Positions 34,743 to 47,110 of a DNA stretch of 64,000 bases are shown piece by piece; position 1 is the stretch's first letter; every line of letters starts with the position of its first letter. The DNA is taken from assembly GCA_004380135.1 (NCBI GenBank), contig QXCR01000086.1:62001-126000 (forward strand), read 5' to 3'. The notes under the pieces are model-generated. The model was not told the origin of the DNA and did no database searches. It saw only the letters and a program-made list of their open reading frames with translations. The position numbers and the translations under genes are program-made. The stretch is from Stemphylium vesicarium (lineage: Eukaryota > Ascomycota > Dothideomycetes > Pleosporales > Pleosporaceae).

Positions 34743-36260
34743 ATTCCACCACCAAGTGGATCAACCCACCGAGTGGATTAGTTTCTGCTAAGACTACCTC
34801 CTCCCTTATTAAAGCGACATGTCTTGATAATAAAACGCGTAATTATCTAACTAAGAAGGTAGAATTTAACTTACTTCTTCTATCTAAAATAGTTACTAAT
34901 TTTAAAGCGTCTAGCGCGCTACTAAGTTATTTAACGTACTTTCTATAATATTAACTTACTAATACTATAGAATTACGTATCGCCTAGAAACTACTCCTAA
35001 CTGCTAGAAGCTCACTGCGACTAAATAGCAAACGATCATTCGATATATACTCGACCACGACTCGCGAGGATTTGCGCCGCGGCTGTGCGAGGTGGCAGAT
35101 ATGGCTGATAAACTGCTGGCTATACGCGGTGGCGAGCCTGTAGGCAAGAACTGGCCTAATCGCTTTTCGGCGCGTGCAGCTAAGCTTAAAATAGCCTTTG
35201 ATCGAGCTAAGGATGGGCAGAGGATACTATAGAAGGATCTAGAGATAATTAGCGCGTAGTCTAAGCTAGTAGAGAAAACTAAAGCTCAGTATGGCGTCTA
35301 TAATAATAAAATATACAACCTTAACGAGACTAGCTCTTAAATAGGCGTAATTAGCTCTATAAAGGTTATCATAGGTTTAGAGAGACGCTCTTAATGTTAG
35401 CTTATTTAGCTAGGCGATCGCGAGTAGGTTATAGTAATCTAGAGCGTCTACGCTGCTAGGTACGCGACCCCGCTCTTTATTATCTATAAGGGACGCGTCT
35501 ATGTCTCTACCTAGTTTAAGAAGGCTTTAATACTAGACTGGCAAATAGGTCTAGGTTAGGTTGGGGTTAGGTTGGGGTTAGGTTGTCTTAGCGGCGGCCC
35601 TAACCCAACCTAATACTAATCTAAGGTAATTAGTAATATTATAGAAGTAGGGTTAGATTAGCTTCTAATAGGGCTAGATATACGCTAGGCTATAATAGAG
35701 GTTAAAGTTATATTAGTTAAAAGTAGCTATAAATTTAGATAGCTATACTGCCTACGCATTATAATAAAGCTATATATCTAAGAGTTATAATAAATAACTA
35801 TAATAATATAGAAGCTCTATGTAAGCGAATTTTTTATAGAGAATAAGATAATCTAACTTAAACTAGGCCTAGCCCTATACTAGAGTAGCCCTACCCCAAC
35901 CCTGACCTAGGCTAGTGTACCCCCGACCTAACCCCGACTCTGGTCCTTGCAGCCCATAACCCAACCCCAACCTAGCCCGCGGTTGCCCCAACCCATTTGC
36001 TAGCCTATTTGATACCGCATAATTAGAAGCTCTTAGTCTCTAAGAAAGGCTAGATAAATAATATACTTTGTCTAGAATAGTTGAAGCACTTTGACGCGCA
36101 TATAAAGACGCGCTAAGTAGAGGGGTACTAGCTACTTATTTTAGATAATTATAAGAGCTACCTTAGCTAGAGTTTTAGGGACTACTACCTTAAATATAAG
36201 ATTCTAACCCCTATACGCCTCCTTACTTGTCGCATATCCTCTAGCTACTTAATATAGTCT
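34743..36260 (+). pseudogene. Pogo/Fot1-type transposase, RIP-mutated and interrupted
   Basis: After the repeat-like start CCACCACCAAGTGGAT...GAGTGGAT (about 34747-34780, possible terminal repeat), the plus strand reads a Tc5/CENP-B-like binding domain (GFAPRLCEVADMADKLL, GKNWPNRFSAR) and DDE core (YGVYNNKIYNLNETS, REWVTVIQS-like, FIIYKGRVYVS). At 35535 a 470-bp MITE intrudes. The transposase resumes at about 36010 (KIRQVEGYQLLILDN-like, then LLDVVYVS). It stops at an un-RIPped patch at 36268. In-frame stops fit RIP. The matching far-end terminal repeat was not found. Confidence 0.65.
35534..36007. mobile_element. 470-bp Tc1/mariner-type MITE inserted in the pogo transposase
   Basis: The element 35536-36005 is bounded by imperfect inverted ends (GACTGGCAAATAGGT on the left, complementary to ACCCATTTGCTAGCC on the right) and by TA on both sides, as for mariner/pogo elements. 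Transposase sequence is contiguous across it. Its subterminal parts are rich in GGTTAGGTTGGG repeats. Its middle is RIP-mutated. A similar end (GACCCATTTGCCAGTCT) lies at about 48209-48226. Confidence 0.7.
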
Positions 36261-36267
36261 ACGTCTC

Positions 36268-36377
36268 TGTAATGGGCTGAAGCCCAATCAGCTTGTTCCT
36301 CGATGGGATCTCGGTCACGTGCGCAGGGCGCACTGTTCACAGAATCTAGATGAGCCGCTAGACACCCGGATTCTACA
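36268..36377. other. Un-RIPped 110-bp patch, possible solo LTR
   Basis: The patch begins TGTAATGGGCTGAAGCCC and ends GGATTCTACA. It sits abruptly in RIP-mutated transposase sequence. TG...CA ends suggest an LTR, but no target duplication is visible (GTCTC left, CTAGC right). Confidence 0.35.
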
Positions 36378-36379
36378 CT

Positions 36380-37480
36380 AGCGCGCTAGTAAAATAATAT
36401 TCTAAACTACCGCCCCTAAATAACCTTTAGAGTATAGCTATGCTTAGTTTCTTTTTCTATTAAATATAATCTTAGTATATCTACATTATAGCTCTCTAAG
36501 TATAGCCTTTTATATTTTATATTTAATTCTAATTAGTAGAGCCTTACTATAAGACTCTATTAATATAATATCAAGCTTCTTAACTACCTCTTTATTATAT
36601 ATAGGTAGGTTAATTTACTATATAGAATTAGTATTACTCTACTATTTAAAAGGCCTTTAGATAATAATTAGGTATAAGTTATTATAAAATTACTTACTTA
36701 GGACTATAGCCTTATAGGATACTTAGTTAATTATACTACTAGCCTTATATTATACTAGCGTTAAATATATATCTTGTTGACAAGGTATAATTAAGGATTA
36801 CTAATACTATTAGTAATAGTATTAGTAATGGCGGAAGATAGGAACTAGAATTAAAAGTATATCTATTAGATATAAAGGGGGGAGTTAGACACCGAGGTAT
36901 TATCGCTGTCTACTCGTTATTATATACAAATGCTAGGTTATCTAGAATATTCTATCTTACTAATAGATAATCTAAGTATACGTAATCTCTACGTCATAGA
37001 TTACGTGTACAAGAACGTAATAGCTATAGTGGTGCCATTCTAGCTAAAAGAGTACTAGTGCTTACTTAAGCTTACTAAGGCTTACTTAAGCTTAATTAAG
37101 CTTACATTCTAATAAGAAGTCTTTTTACTCTTTAAGGAATGAGTAGATATAGAATAGAAAATTTAGAGGCTTAGATAGACTAGGTCTACTACTAACTATA
37201 TGACTAAGTTCTAATAATACGCTATAGTTATTAACTAGGACAATAACGCTTTAATGCGGATATATTAATAAGGTCTTAAGCTAACTATACGCAAGGAACT
37301 TATGCGAAGCAGATCTAACCTTAATATACCTAATAAACTTATAAACTGTAAGGGGCAGTTATAGGCAATAGTTGTAAGGGGCTAGCTCTAGGAGCACTCA
37401 AGGAGTAGATAGCCGATAGCAAGGCCAGGTATATAGTGGTTGTATTCGATAAGGAGCTATTAGTCTATCTATGCTATTAT
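36380..37480. other. RIP-mutated DNA, no identifiable gene
   Basis: A+T-rich with stops in every frame. It contains a near-perfect 33-nt palindrome at 36797-36829, a purine run (AAAGGGGGGAG, about 36876) like a polypurine tract, and a partial repeat copy at about 37348. The element type cannot be assigned. Confidence 0.4.
36797..36829. repeat. 33-nt palindrome
   Basis: Two 16-nt arms (ATTACTAATACTATTA and its complement) are separated by one base. It may simply reflect low complexity after RIP. Confidence 0.5.
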
Positions 37481-40400
37481 TTATCTACCTACTAGATAAA
37501 TATTAGTCTAAGGTAATCTAAGCGTCTATTAGATACGTCTACTAAGATTTTATTAAAGAGCTCTACTAAAAAGCGTTTAGCCTATTATAATACCCCCTCT
37601 CTTTAGAGGTCTACCTATTTTCCTTCTAAAATCTATCTAGGAGGCGTCCTTCGGCGTCGCGGTATAGTACTATATAGAATAGCTAGTAGTCTAGAGCTTC
37701 TATATTCTTAAGTAGCTAGACTAGCTTAAATAATATTTAATAGTATCCTCTCTATTTAACGTCATATTTACGTTTAGCTCCTCTTCTAACGCGGCGTTCC
37801 TATTCTACTATAATATCTTCTACTACCTATTTATCCTCTTCTACTACTTATAGCGCTAGTAGCTAAGAATTATCTACTTTTTAACTTAGTAGTAGGTCTA
37901 AACGTATAAGCTTAATCTAGTTAATATAGAATATTAGGTAAGAGCCTAATGGCGTATCTAGCTTAACTAAGTAGCTATTAATTACCTCTAGTACTATATA
38001 GTTAGCGTTTTTCTAGTCTAGCTTCTTTAATATCTATCTAGTGCTATACTACTAGTCTAAGCGTAGCTAAACCTTATTACCTACCTAGTATTATTAAGCC
38101 TCTCGTCGCGACCTGTTCGCTTGTCGTTCCTGCTCCTACTGCGCGCTCGCCATACTTGCCCAGGCCAACTCAAGGACGCTTCGGAGTTTCGAGACAATCT
38201 ACTCTACTTTCTCATTGTCTAAGTAGTTATTAGGCGTACCTAGAGAGAGCGCTCGTTCTTTTAGCGTCTATAGCTATAATAGGTTAATGTTATAGCTATA
38301 TTATAAGAAGAAAGGTAATACACCTATTAACGTCGCGTTCCTACTATTAATCGCGATTTAAGCTATTAGGTAGAGCGTAGCCTAGTCTATCTAAGCCTAG
38401 TTCGTAAAGGATTAGATATAGGCTCCCTAGACGCTATTTATTCTCTCTATAGTGCCATCTATCTAGAGGTAGTACGCTATTAATAGCCTCTAATTAATCT
38501 TTAGAATCTAGTAGAGTCGTTTCTATAGCTTATTAATAAACTAATTCTCTTAGTCTAATGTAATTACGTTAGGTAGCTAGTAGTACGTAACTACTCTTTT
38601 AATAAATTTCTAAACTACTATATCTATCATTATATTTAATAAGAGAATAAAGATTACTTCTTTACTTAGCTAGTCCATTACTACTATAAGGCTTATTATA
38701 CTCTTACTCTTAAGTAGTCCCTTTATAAAGTCTATAAAGATCTTCTTCTATACCTAAGTAGGTATTAAAAGAGGTTTTAATAATCTTTATTTTCTTTCTC
38801 TCTATAGCTTACTCCTACTATAAACGTCGCAATTTCTAATATACCTCTAGATATTATTTACTATTTCTAGCTAGAAGTAGTCTCTTATAAGTATCTTATA
38901 GGTTACCTCTCTTTTAGAGTAATTTATAATAAGAGACTTATAGATTTCTTAAATAATTTAAGTGCGTATTAGTTTATTTTATAGTATTTATTTTCTCTCT
39001 TAATATATTAACGCTCTATTATTAATTATATATTCTATAATAGAATACTTTAGGCTTAAGCTTAGTAGAAACTTTCTTTCTTTTTACTTAATTACTTCCT
39101 TTACTTTTTAGTAAGTTGTATTATTCTCTACTATAATAGCCTATAGCTCCTCTAGCTAATTAGAAGTAATAGTAGCTTTACTTTAAGCCTCTTATTCTAA
39201 GTAATTATTAACTAGTAATAGATCTAGTTTTACTAGAGTTAGACTTAAGCTAGTATATAGTACTAGTACGTTCTTTAAATTCTTTTTAGCTAATTTCTTA
39301 TAATAAAATATAGTTAGCTTAAAGACTTATATAAGGCGCTTCTATGAGCGCTTATTCTCTACTTTTATAATTAGGTCTTAACCCTTTCGCGAGAGTACGT
39401 CTACCCTAATATTTTACTTACTTAGGCTGTATAATATCTCTATATTATAGTATTCTAGTAAGAGAGACTATCTTATCTAATACTTATTTAATATTCTAGA
39501 TTTTATAAAGTACTCTAAGTTTCTATAATTAATAATTATTTTAAATTTAATAATTAAGTGTAATTTAGTATTCTATTTCTCTAAGTATTAAACTACTATT
39601 AGTAGTTTCTTATTATAAATTTTATAGTTATACTTATAGAAGTTATTCTTTCTTAAGAAGTACGCGTATAGTCTTAAGATACTATTATCTCTATACTAAA
39701 AAAGTACCCCTCTTATAGTATATCTTAATAAGTTATACTTTAGTACTATCTTCTTATCTAGATTAAAGCTAGCTAGTATAGACTCTAAGATAAAGACTTC
39801 TTTTAGCTTCTTAAAGGCTAATTACTTTTTAAAGCTTTACTAGAAGGTTATATTACTAGTAAGCTTAGTAAGAGGCGTAGTAACTTAAGTAAAGTTCCTA
39901 ATAATCTTTTAGTAGAAGATAGTAAATCTTAGAAATAATCTTACTTCTTTAACTATACTTAACGCTTCTTACTTATAGATTATAGCTACCTTTATAGAGT
40001 CTATACTAATTCTTTTTTTAACTTTAATAATAAACCTTAGGTACTTCGTAGACTTAACCTCAAACTCGCACTTCTTAATCTCTACGTAGAGTCTAGCTAT
40101 CTATAGCTTACTAAGCACCTTTTAGACGTGCTTCTAGTATTAGCTTTTACTTCTATCTATATAGATTAACACGTTATTAAGATAAGCTAAGTAGAAGTCG
40201 TTAAGATACTCTTATAGGGTCTAGTTAATATACTACTAGAAGGTGTTTAGAGAGTTTACTATACTAAAGGGGGTAACTAGCCACTTAAATAGCCTAAAAC
40301 GCGTTCTAAACGTAGTCTTCTATTTATTACCTTTTATAACGCGAATCTTATAAAAGACCGCGATAATATCTAGCTTAGTAAACTATTTTACCTTACTTAG

Positions 40401-40838
40401 GTTATTAAGCGTCTCTTAGATTAGAGAAAAAGAGTACCTATTCTTTTTAGTAATATTATTTAACGCCCTATAATTAATATAAAGATAGAAGCTTTCTTTT
40501 AGCTTCTTCGCGAATAATAATAGCGTAGCTACTAGTAAGCTACTAACTTAGATAAATTCTTTCTTAAGTAGGGACGTAAGTTTCTTATATAAAACTAATA
40601 ACTCTCTTTTAGATATACTATATAGTAGCCTCTATAGTAGCTAAGCGTCTTTTAGGTTAAGTTTAATCTTATAGTCTACTTTTAGACTTTTATATAGAGG
40701 TAACTTATTTACCTTTTTTAGATTGAATAGCTTATAAAATTTCTAGTACTAAGTAAGTAGTATTACTTTTATATCTATTTTCTTCTTAAGTTATAATACC
40801 TTATTAATATCTATAATTAATATAGTAAATACTTAAAC
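37480..40838 (-). mobile_element. RIP-mutated Ty3/gypsy element, minus strand
   Basis: Read on the minus strand, reverse transcriptase is at about 39950-40560 (FRLFKWLVTPF, then the YLDD-type core and a HVQKVLSKL-like stretch). Integrase is at about 38100-38650, sharing a region with the gypsy fragment at 56150-56729. The reading stops at 40838, where copia element B begins. A patch at about 38105-38215 is barely mutated and encodes a charged integrase tail (QASMASAQQEQER-like). No LTRs were identified. Confidence 0.65.
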
Positions 40839-41040
40839 TGTCGGATCGTGAGTATCGGTAGAGACGTTGGCTGCTCAACACTCGCCCACGAGCCGACTCG
40901 ATCCTACTTCGGTCCGGCTCGCGCCGAGCTTAGGTATACCTTCGTTGCACCTACGTTTATAGATAAATATACTAATACTAAGTTATAAAAAGAATCTTAT
41001 TATTATTATTACCTATATAATTATATAAGGCCTACTAATA
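40839..41040 (+). repeat. 5' LTR of copia element B
   Basis: Starts TGTCGGATCGTGAGTATCGG. Its first 110 bp are nearly unmutated, while the last 90 bp are RIP-saturated. Confidence 0.85.
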
Positions 41041-44000
41041 CTAATTAGTAATTATATAATAGTTATAGATAGTTAGATTAGAAGAGATAGATTCTATAAC
41101 CCTACGCGTTCCCTAAACACCTATATTAGTAGCGGAGTTATCTATACTAAGTTCACTATTAGCTATATTAGGCGTCTTATCTAGCTTAAGACTAACTATT
41201 CTAGCTATATTAGAGCGTTCTAAGACGCAGTCTATACACGCACTAACCCCTATCTAGTCGCCGCTTAACCCGTGTATAACCCACGACTACCGACGAGTCC
41301 CTAGCGAACTCAGCTAGCAAGGCACCCGTTAATAATCTACGACTACCGACGCATCACTGGCGACCGCAGCCAGCACAGCCCGCGTCAATAATAACAGATG
41401 GCGGACGAAACGGCTAGTAGTAATAGAGGCTGTACGCTTACACGAGAGGAGTTGCTAGGAACTATAAACCTTAAGGCAAGAGAGTGGCGTTATATTAACC
41501 TAGAGATCTAGGATAATGAGATTGAAGCACTAGACGACGAGGTAGACGCAACTACGGCAACGACGTATATCGCGCGTGCGATCGCAGACTATATAGACTA
41601 GCCTATAGTAGACGTAGAGCTCTTTAGTAAGTTCTATTAGGACTTTAAAGGCTAGACTTAAGCTATATTTAAGCGTATATATATAACGTATACTAAAGAA
41701 CTAAAGTAGATTCTCTAGTTTAAAGGCGTGTATACTAGCTATATTAATATACTACTAAGCGAAGCTATTACTAAATTACTATATAAGAAGAAGTGTCTAA
41801 AGTAGCTAGATAAGTAATTCTAATCTACTATCTTTAATAAGCGGTTAGCGGCGCATATGCTATAAGAGTGGATACTACTAGGATAACACACTATAGGATC
41901 CGTATAATTAATAAGAGTAAGGGTAGTAACTTAAGCCTAGAGCTACACCTCTATAAGAGTAAGAGACTAAGATAGAGAGAATTAAGAGTAAGAATAATAA
42001 CTAGTAGAGCTACTTATAGAGATAATTAAATAAATACTATAAGTAGACTATTAATACTAGGTAGATTAATATTCCTAAAGTTATTAATCTCTCTTAATAT
42101 ATAATAACTTTAAGAGATTCTATAAATATACGCTAATATACCTATAACGTCTAAAGGGACTAAGCGTCCCTCTAATTATACTCTTAAGTAATATAGACCT
42201 ATATAAGGTAGTTCTACTAATTAAGTTTAGTAATATAAAATTAGATTCTAAGATAATTAATATCTTTATAAAAATATAGAACTATAAGAAGAAATATATA
42301 GAGAAGCTATATAATCTCTTAGATAATAAGCTAAAGATCTTTTATAGTATCTACTACTACGTAGATATTTAGCTAAGTTAATTCTATATAGTCTTCCTAT
42401 AGATTCTAGAAGGTTATATATAAGAGTACTACCTCTACTTTATTAACTAGTAGATAGATATATTTCTAACTATATATATAAAGCTTAAGAACTACTTTAA
42501 TATAGACGTTAACTATAGCTACTACTACGTAGACTAGACGACAATATCCTTTATTAAAGTCTATAGGGAGAACCCTAACAAAACACTCCATGAGGTCCTT
42601 AACATAATGCTAGACAAGCTCCAGCTATGTCAGAGGGCGCTTGGCCAGCAGTACATGGGCGAATATGCGCTCCGTACGACTGTGGTCACAGCATGCCGAG
42701 GCGTCAAAGAGTTTGCAATGGCGCTCTACAGGCCATCTCTAGAGTGCGAGGTCCTATTTAGAGATCTACGATCTTTAATTAAAAACTCACTCGCTATAAC
42801 TACCTCTACCAACCTTACTAAGGTAGACCAAGATGACTAGTACTACGTGGACTACTAGTATAGCAGTAACGGAAGAATCTAAGGTAGATTCTAAGGTAGA
42901 GGCGGAAGTAGAGGCGCATTTTAGAAAGGCGAATAACTCTTAGATAATAGCCGTGAATTTAAGCCACGCTAGAAGAAGAAGTGCTTTATATGCTAGAAGG
43001 AAGGCTGCTGGTCTACCAACCACACAGACGATGAGCGCAAAGCTGCACGCACGCAGTTTCTCTCTGCGTGTCACTTTACAGGAGGACAGCCGCCTGTTGA
43101 CTTTTCTGTACACCTCGCAGAATACGAAGGTAGTGAGCACACCAGCTAGTATAATCAGACAGGCTGGAGAGAAAAGGAAGATTGCGAGAATAGCGATGAT
43201 AATAGCGCTAATAATTAGTAATACTATAAATACTAGTTCTTTAAGGAGTAATACCTTACAGACTAGGTATTCTTATATTACATCTCTAGCGATAATATAT
43301 ATAGCTAAGGCGCGCCGTTAGCACTAGCGTCGTAGTTTCTACTCGAGGACCGCTATACGCGATCTATGTACCAAGGCATCCTACTAGACATAGGCGCGGC
43401 AAACGTATCTACTATTAGTAAGGAGTAGTATCTCGTACTTATATAAGAAGACCTAATAGTCCTATTAGATATATCTATAGTAGAAAAGGTATTTATTAAG
43501 TTTAGTAAAAGTAAGACTATAGTATTTATTAGTACTATATAAGTCTCTATAAAAATTAAGAAGATTAACTTTAAAGTACTTAAGGCGCCTATATTATTCT
43601 TACTATATCTTATAAATATAAATAGGCTAAATATATACTCTAATAATACTATAGACGAGCTTATCTAGAATAAGATACGCATCTTTATTCTCTATAAATA
43701 GGGATATCTATAATTCTATCTAAATAAGAGAGAGAGAGTAATAGTGTTCTTAATAGAGATAGAGTTAAGACGACTCTATCGCTAGTTTAGTTATCTAGCT
43801 ATTATATAACTAGTTAAGCTCTTAAAGGATACTAGCTATAATAACTTTAAAGAGAAAACCTTAGAGAAAGTTACTAAGTTCTACTACTATTACTAGCTCT
43901 ATAGCTTAGCGCTACGCTAATTTAAATTTACTCTTAAGAATAATTACTACTTTAACTATAAGATACTTATAGACGTAATATTTCTTAGTAGCAAGCCTAT

Positions 44001-46564
44001 ACTATATATAGTTAATTCTTTAACTGCATTTTAAGGCGCGAAGTTCCTTAGCGCTATCTTGGCTAAGGAGACATAGTAAGCACTGCGGATGCTATGGATC
44101 GACACGTATTAAGGGCCACTAGATGTTATTACGCACGACGCAGGCACCAATTTCGCGAGCGCAGAATTCTGGGTAGAAGCAAAGATTATGGGAGTCACAT
44201 GCAAGCAAGTACCTATAGAGGCGCACTGGTCTATAGGTAAGATTAAGAGGTACCATGCACCTCTACACCGCGCATAGGATATACTCCACGCAGAGCTTAA
44301 TAATAGTACGTCTAATAAGGCGATTCTTTAGATAGCTATAAAGGCTATTAATAATATAGCTAGCTCTAATAGGCTAGTCCTAACCCTACTAGTTTTTAGA
44401 GTATACCTATAAATAACTATAGAGTTACCACTATCTCTCTTAATAGTTAAGCGCAGCAAGGCTATTTAAAAAGTAATAAAGGCCTTGCGTAAGCTTACCG
44501 TAGAACGCTAAGTTACAGACGCCTTGAACACCTAAAATAGACTAGACACCGCAGACATGCTCGCGCTCCCACTCCAGAGCGAAGTCTTAGTATAGAGAGA
44601 GAGTGATGGCTGGAATGGCCCGTACAAGATCGCTAGTATAGACGGCCACAACGTCACTATAGACATGGTCAATGGTCTAACGACATTCAGATCAACTGTC
44701 GTTAAGCCATACTACAGACCGGACCACCTTTAGAGCGACCCTAATGCGCTATACGCACTAAATAAGCCGCATAAGCCGGTAGCAGTACCTCTAGTAGCGC
44801 AACTACGCAGGAGAGGCTAACCTCTAGAATCAAAGAATAAGCGTAAGGCGCACGCGTATATTACTAAGAAGGAGTAGAATAATCTTAAGCTAGCTATTAA
44901 GCTATATAATAATAAAGTAATTATAATCTTAGGCGCACCCTTTAAAGCGTCTAATAACTAAGAGGTTAGTAATCTTATAGGCTATAGAATCTTTAAATTT
45001 AAGTAATATAATAAGAGGCTATATAGTAGAATCTATATATTTAAATTACGCCTAGTACGTAAAGTAAAGGGGAAAACGACTAAGCTATATAAGATATCCT
45101 ATCTAGTTATCTAAGGCTATTAGAATTCTAGTAAGAAGGCTATCCTAATATAATCCCTAACTATCTAGAGATATAGCTAGCGCATAATTATATTACTAGC
45201 GCCTAGGCTAGTATAACGCGGTATAAGCGTTAAGCTACGCGATATTACGTAGATATATCTATAGGTATAGACATTACTAAAATAGACGATACTCGCTCAC
45301 CTCCCTACTAAGCTAGTATCCTAATATCTAAAGGGCACGCTACTCTATATGATTAAGCCACTATATAGAATCGTAGAGGTAGAAGTCTACTAGTGGACAA
45401 CCTATTATAGGCACCATTGCAAGGAACTAGACATAGCAATATTAACGTACGACCTATGCCTATTAATTATAAATAGCGACGCTAACGTCTTTAGCATTAT
45501 TAGTATATAGATAGACGACACCCTTATACTTAGAACGACCGCGTTCTCGTTACTAGAAGAGAAAAAGATTTAGAAGGCATAGTTCTAATTAAAGCTAAAG
45601 GTGGCACTTATATAAGAGGTGTAACTAGACTTTAATAGATATATACTTATAATAGATAATAGCAGCGAACCAGCCTTATCCCTCTAGTAGAAAGGATAAG
45701 GAGGAAAGATTAGGCTTATAGACATTAAGTTACCTAATTACGCGTAATAGTATATAGAATAGCGCGCCTAAGGAGCATATATCGCATTAATATGCTAACT
45801 AAAGGCATTATTTAACCTATCTATCGCCGCTTAAGCGTAGTAACTATTAGATAAGGATATTAAGGCGCTTAATAAGCGCCTAAAATAGTAGATAGAGAAT
45901 CTTAATTATAGCCTACGCTATGTTACTATTAATCTTATAGAGGCTAAGCTAATAGTCTTTATAGATAGCTTCTTCGCTAATAATAAGGACCTTAGCTTAT
46001 AATTAGGCTTTATCCTAATACTTATTAATAAGTCTATAGACGCCAATACTTTCACACTACGTGGTAACGTGATCCACTATAGCTCTACAAAATATAAGCG
46101 CGTTATATAGAGCGTACTAGCTTCTAAAATCTATAGTATAATTAATAGTTTTAATATAGGTATTGCTATTACTACTACCTTAAGAATAGTTACTAAACAA
46201 CTTAGACTCCCTATAATCCCACTAGTCATCTATATAGACTCGTACTCCCTATACGAGTGCCTAGTAAAGCTTGGTACGACGAAGGAGAAGCGACTTATAA
46301 TCAACATTATAGCGCTGCGCCAATCATGTAAGCGTCGCGAGATCAATAAGATCCACTAAATTAATAGCGACGACAATCCTATAGACGCCTTTACGAAGGC
46401 ATCGCCAAACCGCGCGCTTAAACACTTTATTAATAATAACGAGCTAGTAGTCTAAGTAGATAGATAGGTCTAGAGGCTAATAAGCTCTAATATTTAATAC
46501 TATATATATAGTTACTACTAATATATATAGAGTTACTAGCTATCTAGAAAGAAAAGACTTCTAG

Positions 46565-46766
46565 TATTAGATCGTGAGTATTAGTAGAGACGTTAGCTAC
46601 TTAACACTCGCCTACGAGCCGACTTAATCCTACTTCGGTCCAGCTCGCGCCGAGCTTAGGTATACCTTCGTTGCACCCACGTTCATAGATGAATATACCA
46701 ATACCAAGTCACAAAAAGAACCTCGTTGTTGTTATCACCCGTACGATCGTACAAGGCCTACCAACA
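46565..46766 (+). repeat. 3' LTR of copia element B
   Basis: The mutation pattern is opposite to the 5' LTR: the start is RIP-mutated (TATTAGATCGTGAG), whereas the last 90 bp are clean (ending CCTACCAACA). Between them the two LTRs preserve the whole ancestral sequence. Confidence 0.85.
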
Positions 46767-47110
46767 ATTAGACTATTTTTAATTCTTAATTAGAAGGGAC
46801 TAGTTACTTATATACTTAACCTTCTATCTAATATAAAGATATACTTAAGATTCTATATTAATATATTAGAACTAGTAGACCCTAAAATACTACTCTAGAA
46901 AACCTTCTACTATAAAATAAAAGAAGAAAATAAATTTAAAGTTAAAAAAATTCTCGCATACTAAACATAAAATAATAATAAAAAATACTTAGTTAAATAG
47001 TTAGGCTACTCTAAAAGTAATAATATCTGAAAACTAGATATAAACCTTATAAACTACTACTAGCTACTTATATAGTATTATATAAAGTACTTAACTACTT
47101 ATTAAAAGTA
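46767..47110 (+). mobile_element. Gypsy (chromovirus) 3' end with chromodomain
   Basis: The plus strand reads an integrase tail and a chromodomain (EFEVEKILAY, EEYLVKWLGY-like, then NNIWKPDINL-like) after undoing RIP stops. It abuts element B and its upstream half is missing here, so the element is a fragment. Confidence 0.6.

Larger units (their letters stand above)
40839..46766 (+). mobile_element. Copia element B, full length, RIP-mutated, plus strand
   Basis: LTRs of exactly 202 bp lie at 40839-41040 and 46565-46766. The internal reading is the same as in element A: Gag (about 42580-42840), CCHC knuckle (about 42960-43080), integrase (44080-44720), then reverse transcriptase and RNase H to about 46490. 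Lightly mutated patches at 42580-42770, 42953-43180, 44080-44250 and 44500-44720 keep readable protein. The rest is saturated with RIP stops. It lacks the solo LTR seen in A. Flanks (TAAAC and ATTAG) do not form a target duplication. Confidence 0.85.

Noticed and set aside
35550..35595. GGTTAGGTTGGGGTTAGG runs resembling a telomere repeat
   Set aside because: The unit is not the fungal TTAGGG repeat, the run is only about 45 bp, and it lies inside a MITE within a transposase.
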